A stretch of DNA of 64,000 nucleotides from Sphingomonas sp. QA11 (GTDB lineage: Bacteria; Pseudomonadota; Alphaproteobacteria; Sphingomonadales; Sphingomonadaceae): NCBI RefSeq assembly GCF_028473665.1, contig NZ_CP098774.1, forward strand, positions 2,728,001-2,792,000. The letters are read 5' to 3'. The notes under the pieces are model-generated. The model ran no database searches and was not told where the DNA came from. It saw only the letters and a program-made list of their open reading frames with translations. The translations under genes were made by a program, and so were the position numbers. Of this stretch, positions 9,048 through 17,989 are shown in pieces. Position 1 is the first letter of the stretch. Each line of letters opens with the position of its first letter.

Positions 9048-9749
9048 ATGACAATCTTGCATCGTCTGCGCACGATGGTCGTGGCTCTGCTCGTCCCCGC
9101 TATCCTGGCAGGTTGCTCTACGGGACGTGGCGGCTCCATTCCCTATGAGGTCAAGAACTTCGGCCGGCCGGACGCGCCCGTGGCGGCGGCACCGGATGTG
9201 GAATACAGGATTGGCGCACTCGATCAGCTATCAATCATCGTATACCGCGTCCCCGATCTCTCCGGTGAGTTGCCGGTGGATGCGACCGGAAAGATCACGA
9301 TGCCGCTGATCGGTGAGATCAGTGCGGTCGGAAAGACTTCCGCTGAGCTCGCCAGCGAGATCAAGCGCAAGCTTGGCGAGAAATATATCAACAACCCCGA
9401 GGTCCAGGTCGTCGTCAAATCAGCCTCCAGCGCGAGGATCACTGTCGACGGATCGGTAGGGGCACCGGGCATCTATCCGATCGCCGGCCCGACGACCCTG
9501 CTGCAGGCCGTCGCGATGGCGAAGGGCACGACCGACGATGCCAATCCCCGCCGCGTGGTCATCTTCCGCCAGATCAACGGGCAGCGCCAGGCCGCAGCGT
9601 TCGACCTGAAGTCGATCCGCCGTGGCGAGATGGCTGATGCCCCCGTCTTCGGTGACGACATTGTCGTGGTCGACGGGTCTGCCTCGAAGAGCGCGTTCAA
9701 GAACGTTATGCAGACAATTCCATTGCTCGCCTTGTTCCGGCCTTTCTGA
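9048..9749 (+). CDS. Wza-like polysaccharide export lipoprotein
   Basis: An outer-membrane polysaccharide export (OPX) protein of 233 residues. A signal peptide ends in the lipobox LAGC with Cys23, so the mature protein should be lipid-anchored. The poly-export domain begins at about 52 with YRIGALDQLSIIVYRVPDLSGE, followed by VDATGKITMPLIGEISAVGKT. A SLBB-type repeat (ARITVDGSVGAPGIYPI) follows. It is shorter than E. coli Wza and closer to GumB-size OPX proteins. It is followed by the Wzc-like gene and probably forms the trans-envelope export machine with it. A 163-bp gap before it, containing TTGACG at 8949-8954 but no clear -10, may hold the promoter. Confidence 0.9.
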   Translation: MTILHRLRTMVVALLVPAILAGCSTGRGGSIPYEVKNFGRPDAPVAAAPDVEYRIGALDQLSIIVYRVPDLSGELPVDATGKITMPLIGEISAVGKTSAELASEIKRKLGEKYINNPEVQVVVKSASSARITVDGSVGAPGIYPIAGPTTLLQAVAMAKGTTDDANPRRVVIFRQINGQRQAAAFDLKSIRRGEMADAPVFGDDIVVVDGSASKSAFKNVMQTIPLLALFRPF

Positions 9750-9789
9750 GACGGCGAGCTGAAACCGACAAGATGGATTGCTTCCCCTC

Positions 9790-12018
9790 ATGACCGATAC
9801 GATCCAAGCCTTTCGTGGAAGTGGTCCGACCTCGCTTCCATCCACGCAGACCGGCGGAGCGCTTTCGACGTCGGTGGCCCTCCCTCCCCCCACCGATACG
9901 CCCGAGTTCGAACTGAACCTTCGGTCCGTCATGCGTATCCTGCTGAAGTGGCGCTGGCTGTTCGTCGCCTTCGTCGTGGCGGGCCTGGCCGGTGCGACGG
10001 CGCTGACTCTCCTTGCGACGCCGCTGTACCGGGCGACGGCAACGATCGAGATCAAGCGGCAGGAAACGCAGATCATGAAGGAGTCGTCGATCGAGCCGGT
10101 CGTTCTCAACGATCCGGCCTCGATGGCAACTCAGTTCGGACTTATGCAGAGCCGCGACCTCGCGGTGCGTGTGGCGCAGCGCCTGAACCTCGCGTCCAAT
10201 CCAGCCTATGCGCCGCAGTCGCTGCCGCGTGAGGCGCGGGAGAATATTGCCGTCTCGCGGCTGCGTGGTGGCCTGAGCGTGGCGCCAGTCGGCACCAGCC
10301 GGCTGATGAGCGTGAATTTCGTCAGTCCCGATCGCAACGAGGCTGCCCGCATCTCGAATGCGTTCGCCGACAGCTTCATCTCGAGCGGCCTGGAGCGGCG
10401 TTACGACGCGACCGCCTATGCCCGCAATTTCCTCCAGCAGCGTATCACCGCCGTGAAGCTGGCGCTCGATCAGTCTGAACGCCAGCTCGTGGCATATGCA
10501 CGCCAGCAGGGCATCGTGAATATCGAAGGCGCGCCTGGACCGGATGGCCGCGCGAGCGCTGGAACGTCGCTTGATGCATCCTCACTCACCGCGCTGAACG
10601 GATCACTGTCAGCCGCGCAGGATGCGCGGATGGCGGCAGAGGGCCGATATAAGGAATCCCGCTCGAACGGCACCACGACCGAGACGGTTCAGAACCCGAC
10701 GATCACAGCCCTGCAGGGCGAGAAGACTCGCCTGTCGGCAGAATATCAGGAAAAGCTGGGTATCTATAAACCCGACTTTCCCCAGATGAAGGACATGCAG
10801 GCACGGATCGCTGTGCTCGACAGCCAGCTCGCCCGCGAACGGGGCGCGGTCTCGACCGCCTTGCGCTCGGAATATGAGGCTGCGCTTTCCCGCGAGAACG
10901 CGCTCAAGAGCCGGGTGAACGAACTGAAGGGCTCCGTGCTGGATCTGCGCGACCGCAGCATCCAGTACAATATCCTGCAGCGCGAGGTCGACACCAACCG
11001 CTCGCTCTATGACGCGTTGCTCCAGCGGTACAAGCAGATCGGCGTCGCCGGGGGCATTGGCGAGAGCCAGGCTTCGGTGGTCGATCACGCGATTCCGCCG
11101 GGCGGGCCGTTCAGCCCAAGGCTTGCTGCCAATCTCATAGTGGGACTGTTGATTGGCACCCTGCTCGGCATCGCCGTTATCCTTGCGATCGAATATGTCG
11201 ACGATACCATCAAGGTGCCGGAAGATGTGGAGTCGAAGCTGAAGGTCAGCGTGCTGGGCGTGATCCCCAAGCTGACACGCGACACGACCCTTATCGAAGA
11301 ACTGTCGATCTCACGGTCGAAGATATCCGAGGCCTACTTCACCGCCCGGACATCACTGCAGTTCTCGTCGCCGGAAGGTACGCCCCGCGTCCTGCTGGTG
11401 ACCAGCACCAAGCCATCGGAAGGAAAGTCGAGCTCCGCGCTTGGCTTGGCGCAGAGCTTCGCCAAGGTCGGACTCAAGGTGCTCCTGATCGACGCCGACA
11501 TGCGCAAGCCCTCCTTCACCGCCAAGGAAGGCGATACGACCGGGTTGTCCGCGCTTCTCGCAGGCGGGAATTTGTCCGAGCCCAAGATCCTGTCGACCAA
11601 CGTCACGAACCTCCACCTGCTCCCAAGCGGCCCGATCCCCCCAAATCCGGCGGAATTGCTGGCCAGCGCCAACCTGCCTCGCCTGCTCGCGATCGTGCGC
11701 GAGCGCTTCGACCTGATCGTGGTCGACGGACCGCCGATCCTCGGCCTGGCGGACGCTCCGCTGCTCGGCGCCGCATGTGACGGGACTGTCGTGATCATCG
11801 AATCCGGGGCGATCCGTCGGCCGGCGGCGATGAACTCGATCAAGCATCTGCGCGCTGCCGGCGCACGGGTGATGGGTGTGGTGCTGACCAAGTTCAACCC
11901 GAAATTCGAGGGTTACGGCTATGGCTATGGCTATGGCTATGGCTACAGCTACGGCTACGGCGCCGACAAGGGCGAGAACGAGAAGGATCGGCAGCGGCGC
12001 ATCGAGCTGATGTCGTAA
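9790..12018 (+). CDS. Wzc-like polysaccharide co-polymerase with tyrosine autokinase domain
   Basis: A 742-residue inner-membrane protein controlling chain length and export. The ATG at 9790 is preferred over the TTG four codons earlier. Order: a proline-rich N-terminus; a Wzz domain with first TM segment at about 55-80; periplasmic coiled-coil segments; a second TM at about 450; a cytoplasmic BY-kinase. The kinase has Walker A (STKPSEGKSSSA, about 538-549), Walker A' (LLIDADMRKPSF, about 564-575) and Walker B (LIVVDGPPILGLAD, about 641). The tail at about 708-724 is a run of Gly/Ser-Tyr dipeptides, the usual autophosphorylation cluster. Fused co-polymerase and kinase is the proteobacterial arrangement. 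Confidence 0.95.
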   Translation: MTDTIQAFRGSGPTSLPSTQTGGALSTSVALPPPTDTPEFELNLRSVMRILLKWRWLFVAFVVAGLAGATALTLLATPLYRATATIEIKRQETQIMKESSIEPVVLNDPASMATQFGLMQSRDLAVRVAQRLNLASNPAYAPQSLPREARENIAVSRLRGGLSVAPVGTSRLMSVNFVSPDRNEAARISNAFADSFISSGLERRYDATAYARNFLQQRITAVKLALDQSERQLVAYARQQGIVNIEGAPGPDGRASAGTSLDASSLTALNGSLSAAQDARMAAEGRYKESRSNGTTTETVQNPTITALQGEKTRLSAEYQEKLGIYKPDFPQMKDMQARIAVLDSQLARERGAVSTALRSEYEAALSRENALKSRVNELKGSVLDLRDRSIQYNILQREVDTNRSLYDALLQRYKQIGVAGGIGESQASVVDHAIPPGGPFSPRLAANLIVGLLIGTLLGIAVILAIEYVDDTIKVPEDVESKLKVSVLGVIPKLTRDTTLIEELSISRSKISEAYFTARTSLQFSSPEGTPRVLLVTSTKPSEGKSSSALGLAQSFAKVGLKVLLIDADMRKPSFTAKEGDTTGLSALLAGGNLSEPKILSTNVTNLHLLPSGPIPPNPAELLASANLPRLLAIVRERFDLIVVDGPPILGLADAPLLGAACDGTVVIIESGAIRRPAAMNSIKHLRAAGARVMGVVLTKFNPKFEGYGYGYGYGYGYSYGYGADKGENEKDRQRRIELMS
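11911..11958 (+). repeat. hexanucleotide repeat encoding the autokinase Tyr cluster
   Basis: Eight consecutive hexamers encode Gly-Tyr or Ser-Tyr: GGTTAC, then four exact GGCTAT copies (11917-11940), then GGCTAC, AGCTAC and GGCTAC. The exact copies make a short in-frame tandem array that could change copy number without breaking the frame, altering the number of phosphorylatable tyrosines. The repeat is direct observation. Length variation is inference. Confidence 0.8.
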
Positions 12019-12023
12019 ACGCG

Positions 12024-13235
12024 ATGGCGGCAAGAGGGGGAAGCACAGCCAGATCGATTACGTTCGCGCTTCTCGGCGCGGCAGCCGCAGCGGCCGGTCT
12101 AGCGGTGGTCGTGCCCAATATCGTCAGCCTCTCGGTGAGCGACGCACGCCCTGGCGGCATTGCCGGGCTCGCCAAGGGAAGCACGACGGCACTACGCCGC
12201 GATCTGACGGCTAAGCTGGCGCCAGCGAACGGCACGAATATCGCCATCAAGGATACCGGCCGAGCCGAGCGGTTGCTCGCGGCAGCGCCGCTCGATCCGG
12301 TGGCATTGACCTATCTCGGGCTTGCCGCCGACAAAAAGGGAGACACTGTCCGCGCACGCGCCTTGATGACGTTGGCGATCCGCAGTGACGGACGCGCACT
12401 GCGGGCGCGGCTCTGGATCATGGACCAGGATCTACGCAACAGTAATTTCGGCAGCGCAATCGAGCATTTCGATCGACTGGTGAGAATTGGTCCGCCTGGC
12501 ACCAGCGGCTTGATCAACGCCATGGCAGGCATCGTGCGTGATCCGGCGAGCCACGCCCCCCTAGCCCGCAAGCTTGCGTCCAACCCGCCCTGGCGTGCCG
12601 CCTTTCTCTATGCGCTCAATCAGCAGGGCGTATCGCCTGACGTCATCTATCAGCTGACCCCTCAGGATTCCGCCAAGTCACAAGCGTTGTTCGAGCAGTC
12701 GGCGTTGTTGCAGTCCCTGTTGAAGAGCAAGGAATATGAGCGCGCCTATCTGGCGTGGATCAATTTCCTGCCGGAATCGTCGCTCAAGCAATTGGGTCCC
12801 GTGTACGATCCGCGCTTCGAGAAGATGCCGGGGCCGTTGCCCTTCAACTGGCAATTGACCGACGGCACTGAGGGATCGAGCGAGATCCGCGCGCCGCGTG
12901 GGCTGAACGTCTCCTATCTTGGCGGCAACGCAGCAATCCTCACTGAACAAACGCTGCTACTGTCCCCCGGCCAGTATCGCTTGTCGACGATCGCATCAGG
13001 CTCGGACGACAACAACCAGCTTGCCTGGACGGTGACCTGTCCGGGCAGCAACGAACCGTTGCAGAGCCTGAAGATCACCGGCCTGAAGGGCGACAGGCAG
13101 CGCTACGCGATGCAGTTCCAGATTCCTGCTGCCAATTGCGGCGCCCAGCGGCTGGCACTTACCGGTTCGCCCACCGAATTCCCGCGCACCGCCAGCGCTC
13201 TGTTCGATTCGGTTGCGATCGAACTGGTGAAATGA
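12024..13235 (+). CDS. uncharacterised EPS-locus protein with TPR-like N-terminal half
   Basis: 403 residues, 5 bp after the co-polymerase gene. One N-terminal TM segment (about 11-35, Ala/Val-rich) anchors it, with the rest probably periplasmic. Residues about 75-150 look like helical TPR repeats (DPVALTYLGLAADKKGD, then RARALMTLAIRSDGRALRARL). From about 270 the protein changes to a beta-rich domain beginning PLPFNWQLTDG, with two cysteines (VTCPGS and AANCGAQ) that could pair. I do not recognise a named family. Position between the co-polymerase and a polymerase/ligase gene suggests a role in assembly or export. No catalytic motif is visible. Confidence 0.75.
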   Translation: MAARGGSTARSITFALLGAAAAAAGLAVVVPNIVSLSVSDARPGGIAGLAKGSTTALRRDLTAKLAPANGTNIAIKDTGRAERLLAAAPLDPVALTYLGLAADKKGDTVRARALMTLAIRSDGRALRARLWIMDQDLRNSNFGSAIEHFDRLVRIGPPGTSGLINAMAGIVRDPASHAPLARKLASNPPWRAAFLYALNQQGVSPDVIYQLTPQDSAKSQALFEQSALLQSLLKSKEYERAYLAWINFLPESSLKQLGPVYDPRFEKMPGPLPFNWQLTDGTEGSSEIRAPRGLNVSYLGGNAAILTEQTLLLSPGQYRLSTIASGSDDNNQLAWTVTCPGSNEPLQSLKITGLKGDRQRYAMQFQIPAANCGAQRLALTGSPTEFPRTASALFDSVAIELVK

Positions 13236-13239
13236 CGAC

Positions 13240-14640
13240 ATGAAACCAAGATCCTCCCCTCGCCGCTCGACCCGTTCGGCGCCGAAGACACCGGCCACGA
13301 TAACCGGGCAATTGCTGATTCCCGGTTTCATGGCACTCTGCATGCTGCTGGGCGGCTCAAGCAGCGGGGGTTCGCTTGCCAACGCGGGGCTGCAACTCGT
13401 GGCTACCCTCGTGCTGGGATATAGCGTGTCCCGCCTGGCGAACACACCACTGTCGCGCTCGGCGAAAGTCCTCATCACGATAATGCTCTGCTGGATAGGC
13501 TGGGCTGCCCTGCAGTTATTGCCCTTGCCCCCATCGATCTGGACATTGGCGCCGGGTCGCGATCTCCTTCAGCAAAGGCTGAGCGCAGGAGGCAGTGCGT
13601 TTCCCTGGCTGCCATTGTCGCTGAATCCGGCAGGCACGATCGCGCATCTCGCGTCGCTGCTACCGCCATTGGCCATCGGGACCGCAATTTTGTCGCGCCC
13701 GGCTGCCGACTCCAATGGCTTGCGGTGGCTCATTCCGCTTGTGGCCCTGGCATCGTTGCTGCTCGGCGTGGCACAGTTGATCAGCGGCAACAACTCCTCG
13801 CTCTATTTCTATGCCACCAGCAATCAGGACCTGCCGATCGGCCTTATGGCGAATGCGAACCATCAGGCGACTCTGATGCTGTGTGCCATTCCGTTCGTGG
13901 CTTCGTTGGCCAGTTCAGAGAAGTCGGCCGGATCGAAGGGGCAAGGCCGGGAATTGCTCTTCGCGGCGATGGCGGCGATGTTCCTGATGGGCATCGCCAT
14001 CTGCCAATCCTACGCCGCCTATGTCCTGGCATTGCCCGTCACCGTGGCGAGCTGGGCGATCGCCCGTCCCCGCTCGCTGGGGCCGGCGCGCTATATCGGT
14101 ACCGCAATCCTGGTGGTGTCGCTCGCGGCGCTTGCAACCGTCGTCATCTTCGGCCCCACCACAGTCGTAGATCCGATGTTCGCGCAGAACCAATTGTCCA
14201 GACCAGCGATGTACAAGGTCGCGGCGAACGCAGCACTCCACTTCTTTCCCCTGGGAAGCGGCCCGGGAAGTTTCGTGCCCGCCTTCAAACTGTTCGAAGA
14301 ACCCGGACAGGTCACCAACGTATTCGTCAACCATTCCCATTCGGACTATATCGAACTCGTCCTTGAAGGTGGCTTGGTCGGGCTGCTGCTGATTGCCAGC
14401 ATGCTGTTGTGGTGGCTCAGTCGCGCCACAACGATCTGGTTCGCGCGCTCGCCCAACAGGCTGGATCGCGCCGCGGTCGTCGCGACGGCCGCCATTCTCG
14501 GGCATAGCCTCGTGGACTATCCGGCACGTACCAGCACGATCGCCGCCATCCTCGCCGCAGGATTCGCACTGATGGCGTCGAGACCCGAGATTAAGATCGA
14601 GGAGGCATCGTCCGGCGGACGCCATCTGAAAGCCGAATGA
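13240..14640 (+). CDS. O-antigen ligase/polymerase-like membrane protein
   Basis: 466 residues with roughly ten to twelve TM segments after a basic cytoplasmic N-terminus. The large periplasmic-loop region carries GLMANANHQATLML and HSHSDYIELVLEGGLVGLLL, the pattern of the Wzy_C/O-antigen ligase superfamily (conserved His and Glu in the last loop). It follows the TPR-like gene by 4 bp. It could be the repeat-unit polymerase or a ligase. A second polymerase-like gene at 16623 makes the division of labour uncertain. Confidence 0.82.
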   Translation: MKPRSSPRRSTRSAPKTPATITGQLLIPGFMALCMLLGGSSSGGSLANAGLQLVATLVLGYSVSRLANTPLSRSAKVLITIMLCWIGWAALQLLPLPPSIWTLAPGRDLLQQRLSAGGSAFPWLPLSLNPAGTIAHLASLLPPLAIGTAILSRPAADSNGLRWLIPLVALASLLLGVAQLISGNNSSLYFYATSNQDLPIGLMANANHQATLMLCAIPFVASLASSEKSAGSKGQGRELLFAAMAAMFLMGIAICQSYAAYVLALPVTVASWAIARPRSLGPARYIGTAILVVSLAALATVVIFGPTTVVDPMFAQNQLSRPAMYKVAANAALHFFPLGSGPGSFVPAFKLFEEPGQVTNVFVNHSHSDYIELVLEGGLVGLLLIASMLLWWLSRATTIWFARSPNRLDRAAVVATAAILGHSLVDYPARTSTIAAILAAGFALMASRPEIKIEEASSGGRHLKAE

Positions 14641-14719
14641 CCCGCGTATATTCAGCAATACGCTTGGCCATCCAGCCTCCCGGGGCCCGCGTCGCCAAGT
14701 TTCGATTCGAGGCTTGGTC

Positions 14720-15766
14720 ATGATCGCCCAGTTCGATGTCAATACGATCTGGCGCCGGAAATTCGGCCAGGCGCTCCGTCGGCGCCACCCGGACACACTA
14801 TTGTTCGCGCCCCGCCCCTTCGGTACGCGCGGCGCGCTAGCTGACGAGGAAGGACTGATTCCCGTGGCGCTGCCACCAGGCTGGGCCACTCGTGCGTCAA
14901 TGCTTGCGATGCCCATGCTCGGTCGCCGGGCGAAGGAACTGGCCAAGTCGCGTGGGAGTTCGATCGACACGGCGATCTTTACCTCGTTCCACTATCTGCC
15001 GCTCGCCAGACGGCTGTGCAGCGACGCCCGGATTCTCTACTATTGTTCCGACGATTATCGCGGCTATGCGGGCTGGGGTGGCGCAGCGGCGATCGCGCAG
15101 GAGGCGCACCTCTGCCGGATCGCCACGCTTTCGATATTCGTAAGCGCTGCACTACGTGATCGGGCCATCGAAGAATATGGCCTTGATCCAGCCACCTGCA
15201 TCGTTGCGCCCAACGCTTCCGAACCGCGATTTGCCGACGGCTCCCCAAAGCCACCTGAGCTTGCCGCATTGCCCGGGCCGGTTTTCGGCACCGTCGGCGT
15301 CTTCAACGACCGGATCGACTTCCATTTTCTGGATCGCCTCGCCGGTTCCGAAGAGGTCGGATCGCTGGCACTGGTCGGCCCCCTGCAGGATTGCCCTGAC
15401 CCGGACGGATATATCCGGCGGTTGCGCGCCAATCCGAAGGTGCACTGGTTTGGCGCCCGGCCACACGACGAAATCCACGCGTGGATGGCGGGAATCGACA
15501 TTGCGGTGATCCCTTATGCGCCGACGCGATTCAACCATTTCTGCTCGCCGATGCGGCTATGGGACCATCTCGCGATCGGCCAACCGATCATCGCGACCGA
15601 CGCCTGCGACCAGATCGCACGACAGGCCGGCGTTTTTGTCGTGGCGCCGGGTGATGCGCTTGATCGATCGATCCGCTCTGCTAAGACGGCCGCCGAGGCG
15701 GGAAGACACCCGCACCTCGAAAGCTGGGACGACCGCGTTGCGTCGATAGCGCCTTGGATCGGTTAG
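14720..15766 (+). CDS. glycosyltransferase (GT-B, GT4-like)
   Basis: About 348 residues. The ATG at 14720 was chosen over a TTG two codons before. The N-terminal part includes LYYCSDDYRGYAG, a stretch seen in GT4-like enzymes acting on polysaccharide precursors. The C-terminal half has GPVFGTVGVFNDRIDFHFLD, ALVGPLQDCPDPD, VHWFGARPHDEIHAWM and DIAVIPYAPTRFNHFCSPMRLWDHLAIGQPII, the donor-binding region. It starts 79 bp after the ligase-like gene, and the FkbM methyltransferase follows 10 bp later. Specificity is not readable. Confidence 0.8.
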   Translation: MIAQFDVNTIWRRKFGQALRRRHPDTLLFAPRPFGTRGALADEEGLIPVALPPGWATRASMLAMPMLGRRAKELAKSRGSSIDTAIFTSFHYLPLARRLCSDARILYYCSDDYRGYAGWGGAAAIAQEAHLCRIATLSIFVSAALRDRAIEEYGLDPATCIVAPNASEPRFADGSPKPPELAALPGPVFGTVGVFNDRIDFHFLDRLAGSEEVGSLALVGPLQDCPDPDGYIRRLRANPKVHWFGARPHDEIHAWMAGIDIAVIPYAPTRFNHFCSPMRLWDHLAIGQPIIATDACDQIARQAGVFVVAPGDALDRSIRSAKTAAEAGRHPHLESWDDRVASIAPWIG

Positions 15767-15776
15767 GAAATACTGC

Positions 15777-16595
15777 GTGATCGCCAAACAGATCCGCCAG
15801 CTGATGTCCTGGCATGCGGCAACCCGGGCACCGCTGAGCCGTCCACTCTACACCTTCTGCCGGCGCTATGTGATGGCGTGGAGCAACGCCGAGACCGATA
15901 TCGATATCAACGGCGAGCGTTGGCTGGTCGAGACGCTCGCGAAACGCGCGCCGAAGAAGGACTCGGTGTTCCTCGATGTCGGCGCGAATGTCGGCGACTG
16001 GAGCCGGCTCGTTCTAGACCACGCGCCCGACGCAAGGCTGGTCGCCTTCGAACCCGTACCGCCGGTCCGCGAGCAACTGACCGCCAATGTAGCGGGCAAG
16101 GGTGCGGAAATCCTCCCCTACGCCCTGTCCAACGAGGCTGGAACGGTCGAGATCAACTATACGCCAGGCAATTCGCATTTCTCGTCGATCGAAACGATCG
16201 GCAAGGATCTGGAGATGGCGGGCCAGGTCGTCGAGGTGCAACGCCGCACGGGTGCAGATATCTGCGCGGAACTCGGCGTTACCCATATCCGATTCCTCAA
16301 GGTCGACACCGAAGGCCATGACCTGAAGGTGATCGAGGGCTTTCAGAGCCTGCTCGCGTCCGGCGGCATCGACGTGATTCAATTCGAATATAATTATATG
16401 TCGATCTACTCGCGAACCTTCCTTCGGGATTTCTTCATCGCGTTGACGCCGCAGATGCGGATCGGCCGCCTGCTACGTGACAGAATCGAGTATTTTGCGT
16501 ATGCCCCGGCTCTGGACAATTTCATTCAGGCGAACTTCATTGCGGTCCGAGCCGATCTTGCCGAAGGCGAACTCGCCTTCCTCTCAAGGCGATAG
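15777..16595 (+). CDS. FkbM-family methyltransferase
   Basis: 272 residues with a GTG start directly after the GT stop. SAM-binding motif VFLDVGANVGDWSRLV, then LVAFEPVPPVREQL, the ordered ILPYALSNEAGTVEINY, and HIRFLKVDTEGHDLKVIEGF, which is the FkbM signature (KxDxEGxDxxVLxG). This family O-methylates sugars or other small hydroxyls. In this locus an EPS sugar is the inferred acceptor. It is one of two FkbM genes in the cluster, the other at 19315, and the two are diverged. Confidence 0.85.
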   Translation: MIAKQIRQLMSWHAATRAPLSRPLYTFCRRYVMAWSNAETDIDINGERWLVETLAKRAPKKDSVFLDVGANVGDWSRLVLDHAPDARLVAFEPVPPVREQLTANVAGKGAEILPYALSNEAGTVEINYTPGNSHFSSIETIGKDLEMAGQVVEVQRRTGADICAELGVTHIRFLKVDTEGHDLKVIEGFQSLLASGGIDVIQFEYNYMSIYSRTFLRDFFIALTPQMRIGRLLRDRIEYFAYAPALDNFIQANFIAVRADLAEGELAFLSRR

Positions 16596-16622
16596 ACCCG
16601 TGGCAACGGTGTCGAGGGCCCT

Positions 16623-17930
16623 GTGAGCATCTCCCTCATCATCCTGTCGGGGCTCATCTTCGCCCTCGGTGTCGTGCCCTTTATCCGGCCACGCAGCGTT
16701 TTCGAATATCCCTATGTGGTGGGCATGTTCCTCGCCGTATGGTTCCTCCCCCAGGCCTGGGCAGTTGAACGCCTCGGGTTGGCCGGCGGATTCGATCCAA
16801 CGCTGACCTGGAACTACGTGATCCTGTGCATCATCTTCCTTGTCGGTGGCTATATCGCGGGAAGGGGCATGGGCGTCCAAGCCATCAAGTCGAAGACCGC
16901 CGAAATCGCGACCATGTACAGCGAGAAGCGGATGGCGCAGGCCTGCATCGTCCTGATCGCAGTCGGCGCCGTGGCCTATGTCATGATGTCACGGATGGCT
17001 GAAACGACGACCTACGAAGGAGGTTGGACCGGCATCATCATCGTTTACGCCACGCTGGCCCAGTGCCTCGTCTTCGGCGCCGCGCTGACATTCCTGATCT
17101 ATCTGCGCACGAAGAACAGGTTTGCCCTCATCCTGTTCTGCATCGCCACCGCCGTTTTCGCTCCGGTTCTCTTCATCGCAGTGAAGCGCGAGTTCATCTT
17201 CGAGTTCCTGATCATCATCTTCGGGAGCCTGTTCCTGGTACGCAAGATCGTCCCTCCCCGCATCCTCCTGCTCGCTGGCTGTTTGATAGGCGCGTTCATC
17301 GTGAACAACGCCGGCGAGATCCGCGGCTATGTCAAAAACAACGATTCCTCACTGGTCGGCGCCCTCACCTCGTCCGAATTGATCGCCCAATCGACGGGCG
17401 AGAACAGCAAGAACACCGAGAAGGCTCCGGAAGTGAATGGCGCGGTCACCGACATCGCGATCGCGACCGAACTCGGCGAATATTACCCCTTCGCAGCGAT
17501 CTCCAACGGTATGGTCGGGCGTTATTTCCCCGCCTTCATTTTCGGACGCGACTCCAAAAACTCGCTCATGATGAGCACCGCTGACGACAATCCGATGCGC
17601 AACCGGTATTTTGCCAACGGCGCCACGCGCACGGGCTTCTCTGACACCTTCCTCGCTTTCTGGTATTTCGGTGTCTTCTGCTTCATCATACTTGGATTCT
17701 TCTACGGGTGGACACTGAACCTGGCATTGGCCGGCGGCCTGCGCGGACAGTATCTATATGTTTCGATGCTCAGCACCGGCTTGCACGCCATCACCCATTC
17801 CTTCGCCGAATTCGCAGCCGCGCTCCCCTTCCTGTTCCTCGTGGTCTGGCTGCCGTTCCGCTATGCTCGGATCACGCCGGAGGAAAACAGGCGCCTGCAA
17901 CTCGCCCTGCAGCTTCAGAGCAGTTCGTGA
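16623..17930 (+). CDS. Wzy-like polysaccharide polymerase (probable)
   Basis: 435 residues with a GTG start. About ten to eleven hydrophobic segments and a large loop (about 235-310) containing NNAGEIRGYVKNND, an Asn/Ser-rich stretch and FPAFIFGRDSKNSLMM. The profile and length fit O-antigen polymerases, which are poorly conserved in sequence, so the call rests on topology and position. It lies between an FkbM methyltransferase and a GT. Compared with the gene at 13240 it lacks the Wzy_C-like HSD motif, so this is the better Wzy candidate. Confidence 0.7.
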   Translation: MSISLIILSGLIFALGVVPFIRPRSVFEYPYVVGMFLAVWFLPQAWAVERLGLAGGFDPTLTWNYVILCIIFLVGGYIAGRGMGVQAIKSKTAEIATMYSEKRMAQACIVLIAVGAVAYVMMSRMAETTTYEGGWTGIIIVYATLAQCLVFGAALTFLIYLRTKNRFALILFCIATAVFAPVLFIAVKREFIFEFLIIIFGSLFLVRKIVPPRILLLAGCLIGAFIVNNAGEIRGYVKNNDSSLVGALTSSELIAQSTGENSKNTEKAPEVNGAVTDIAIATELGEYYPFAAISNGMVGRYFPAFIFGRDSKNSLMMSTADDNPMRNRYFANGATRTGFSDTFLAFWYFGVFCFIILGFFYGWTLNLALAGGLRGQYLYVSMLSTGLHAITHSFAEFAAALPFLFLVVWLPFRYARITPEENRRLQLALQLQSSS

Positions 17931-17989
17931 AGTCCGGCGACCTCGCCCGGGACGGAACCAGCAGCGGCCGCGCCGGGAACTGACCTACA

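Noticed and set aside
11911..11958. sequencing artefact in the GGCTAT array
   Set aside because: Frame is kept and Tyr-rich tails are normal for this kinase family.
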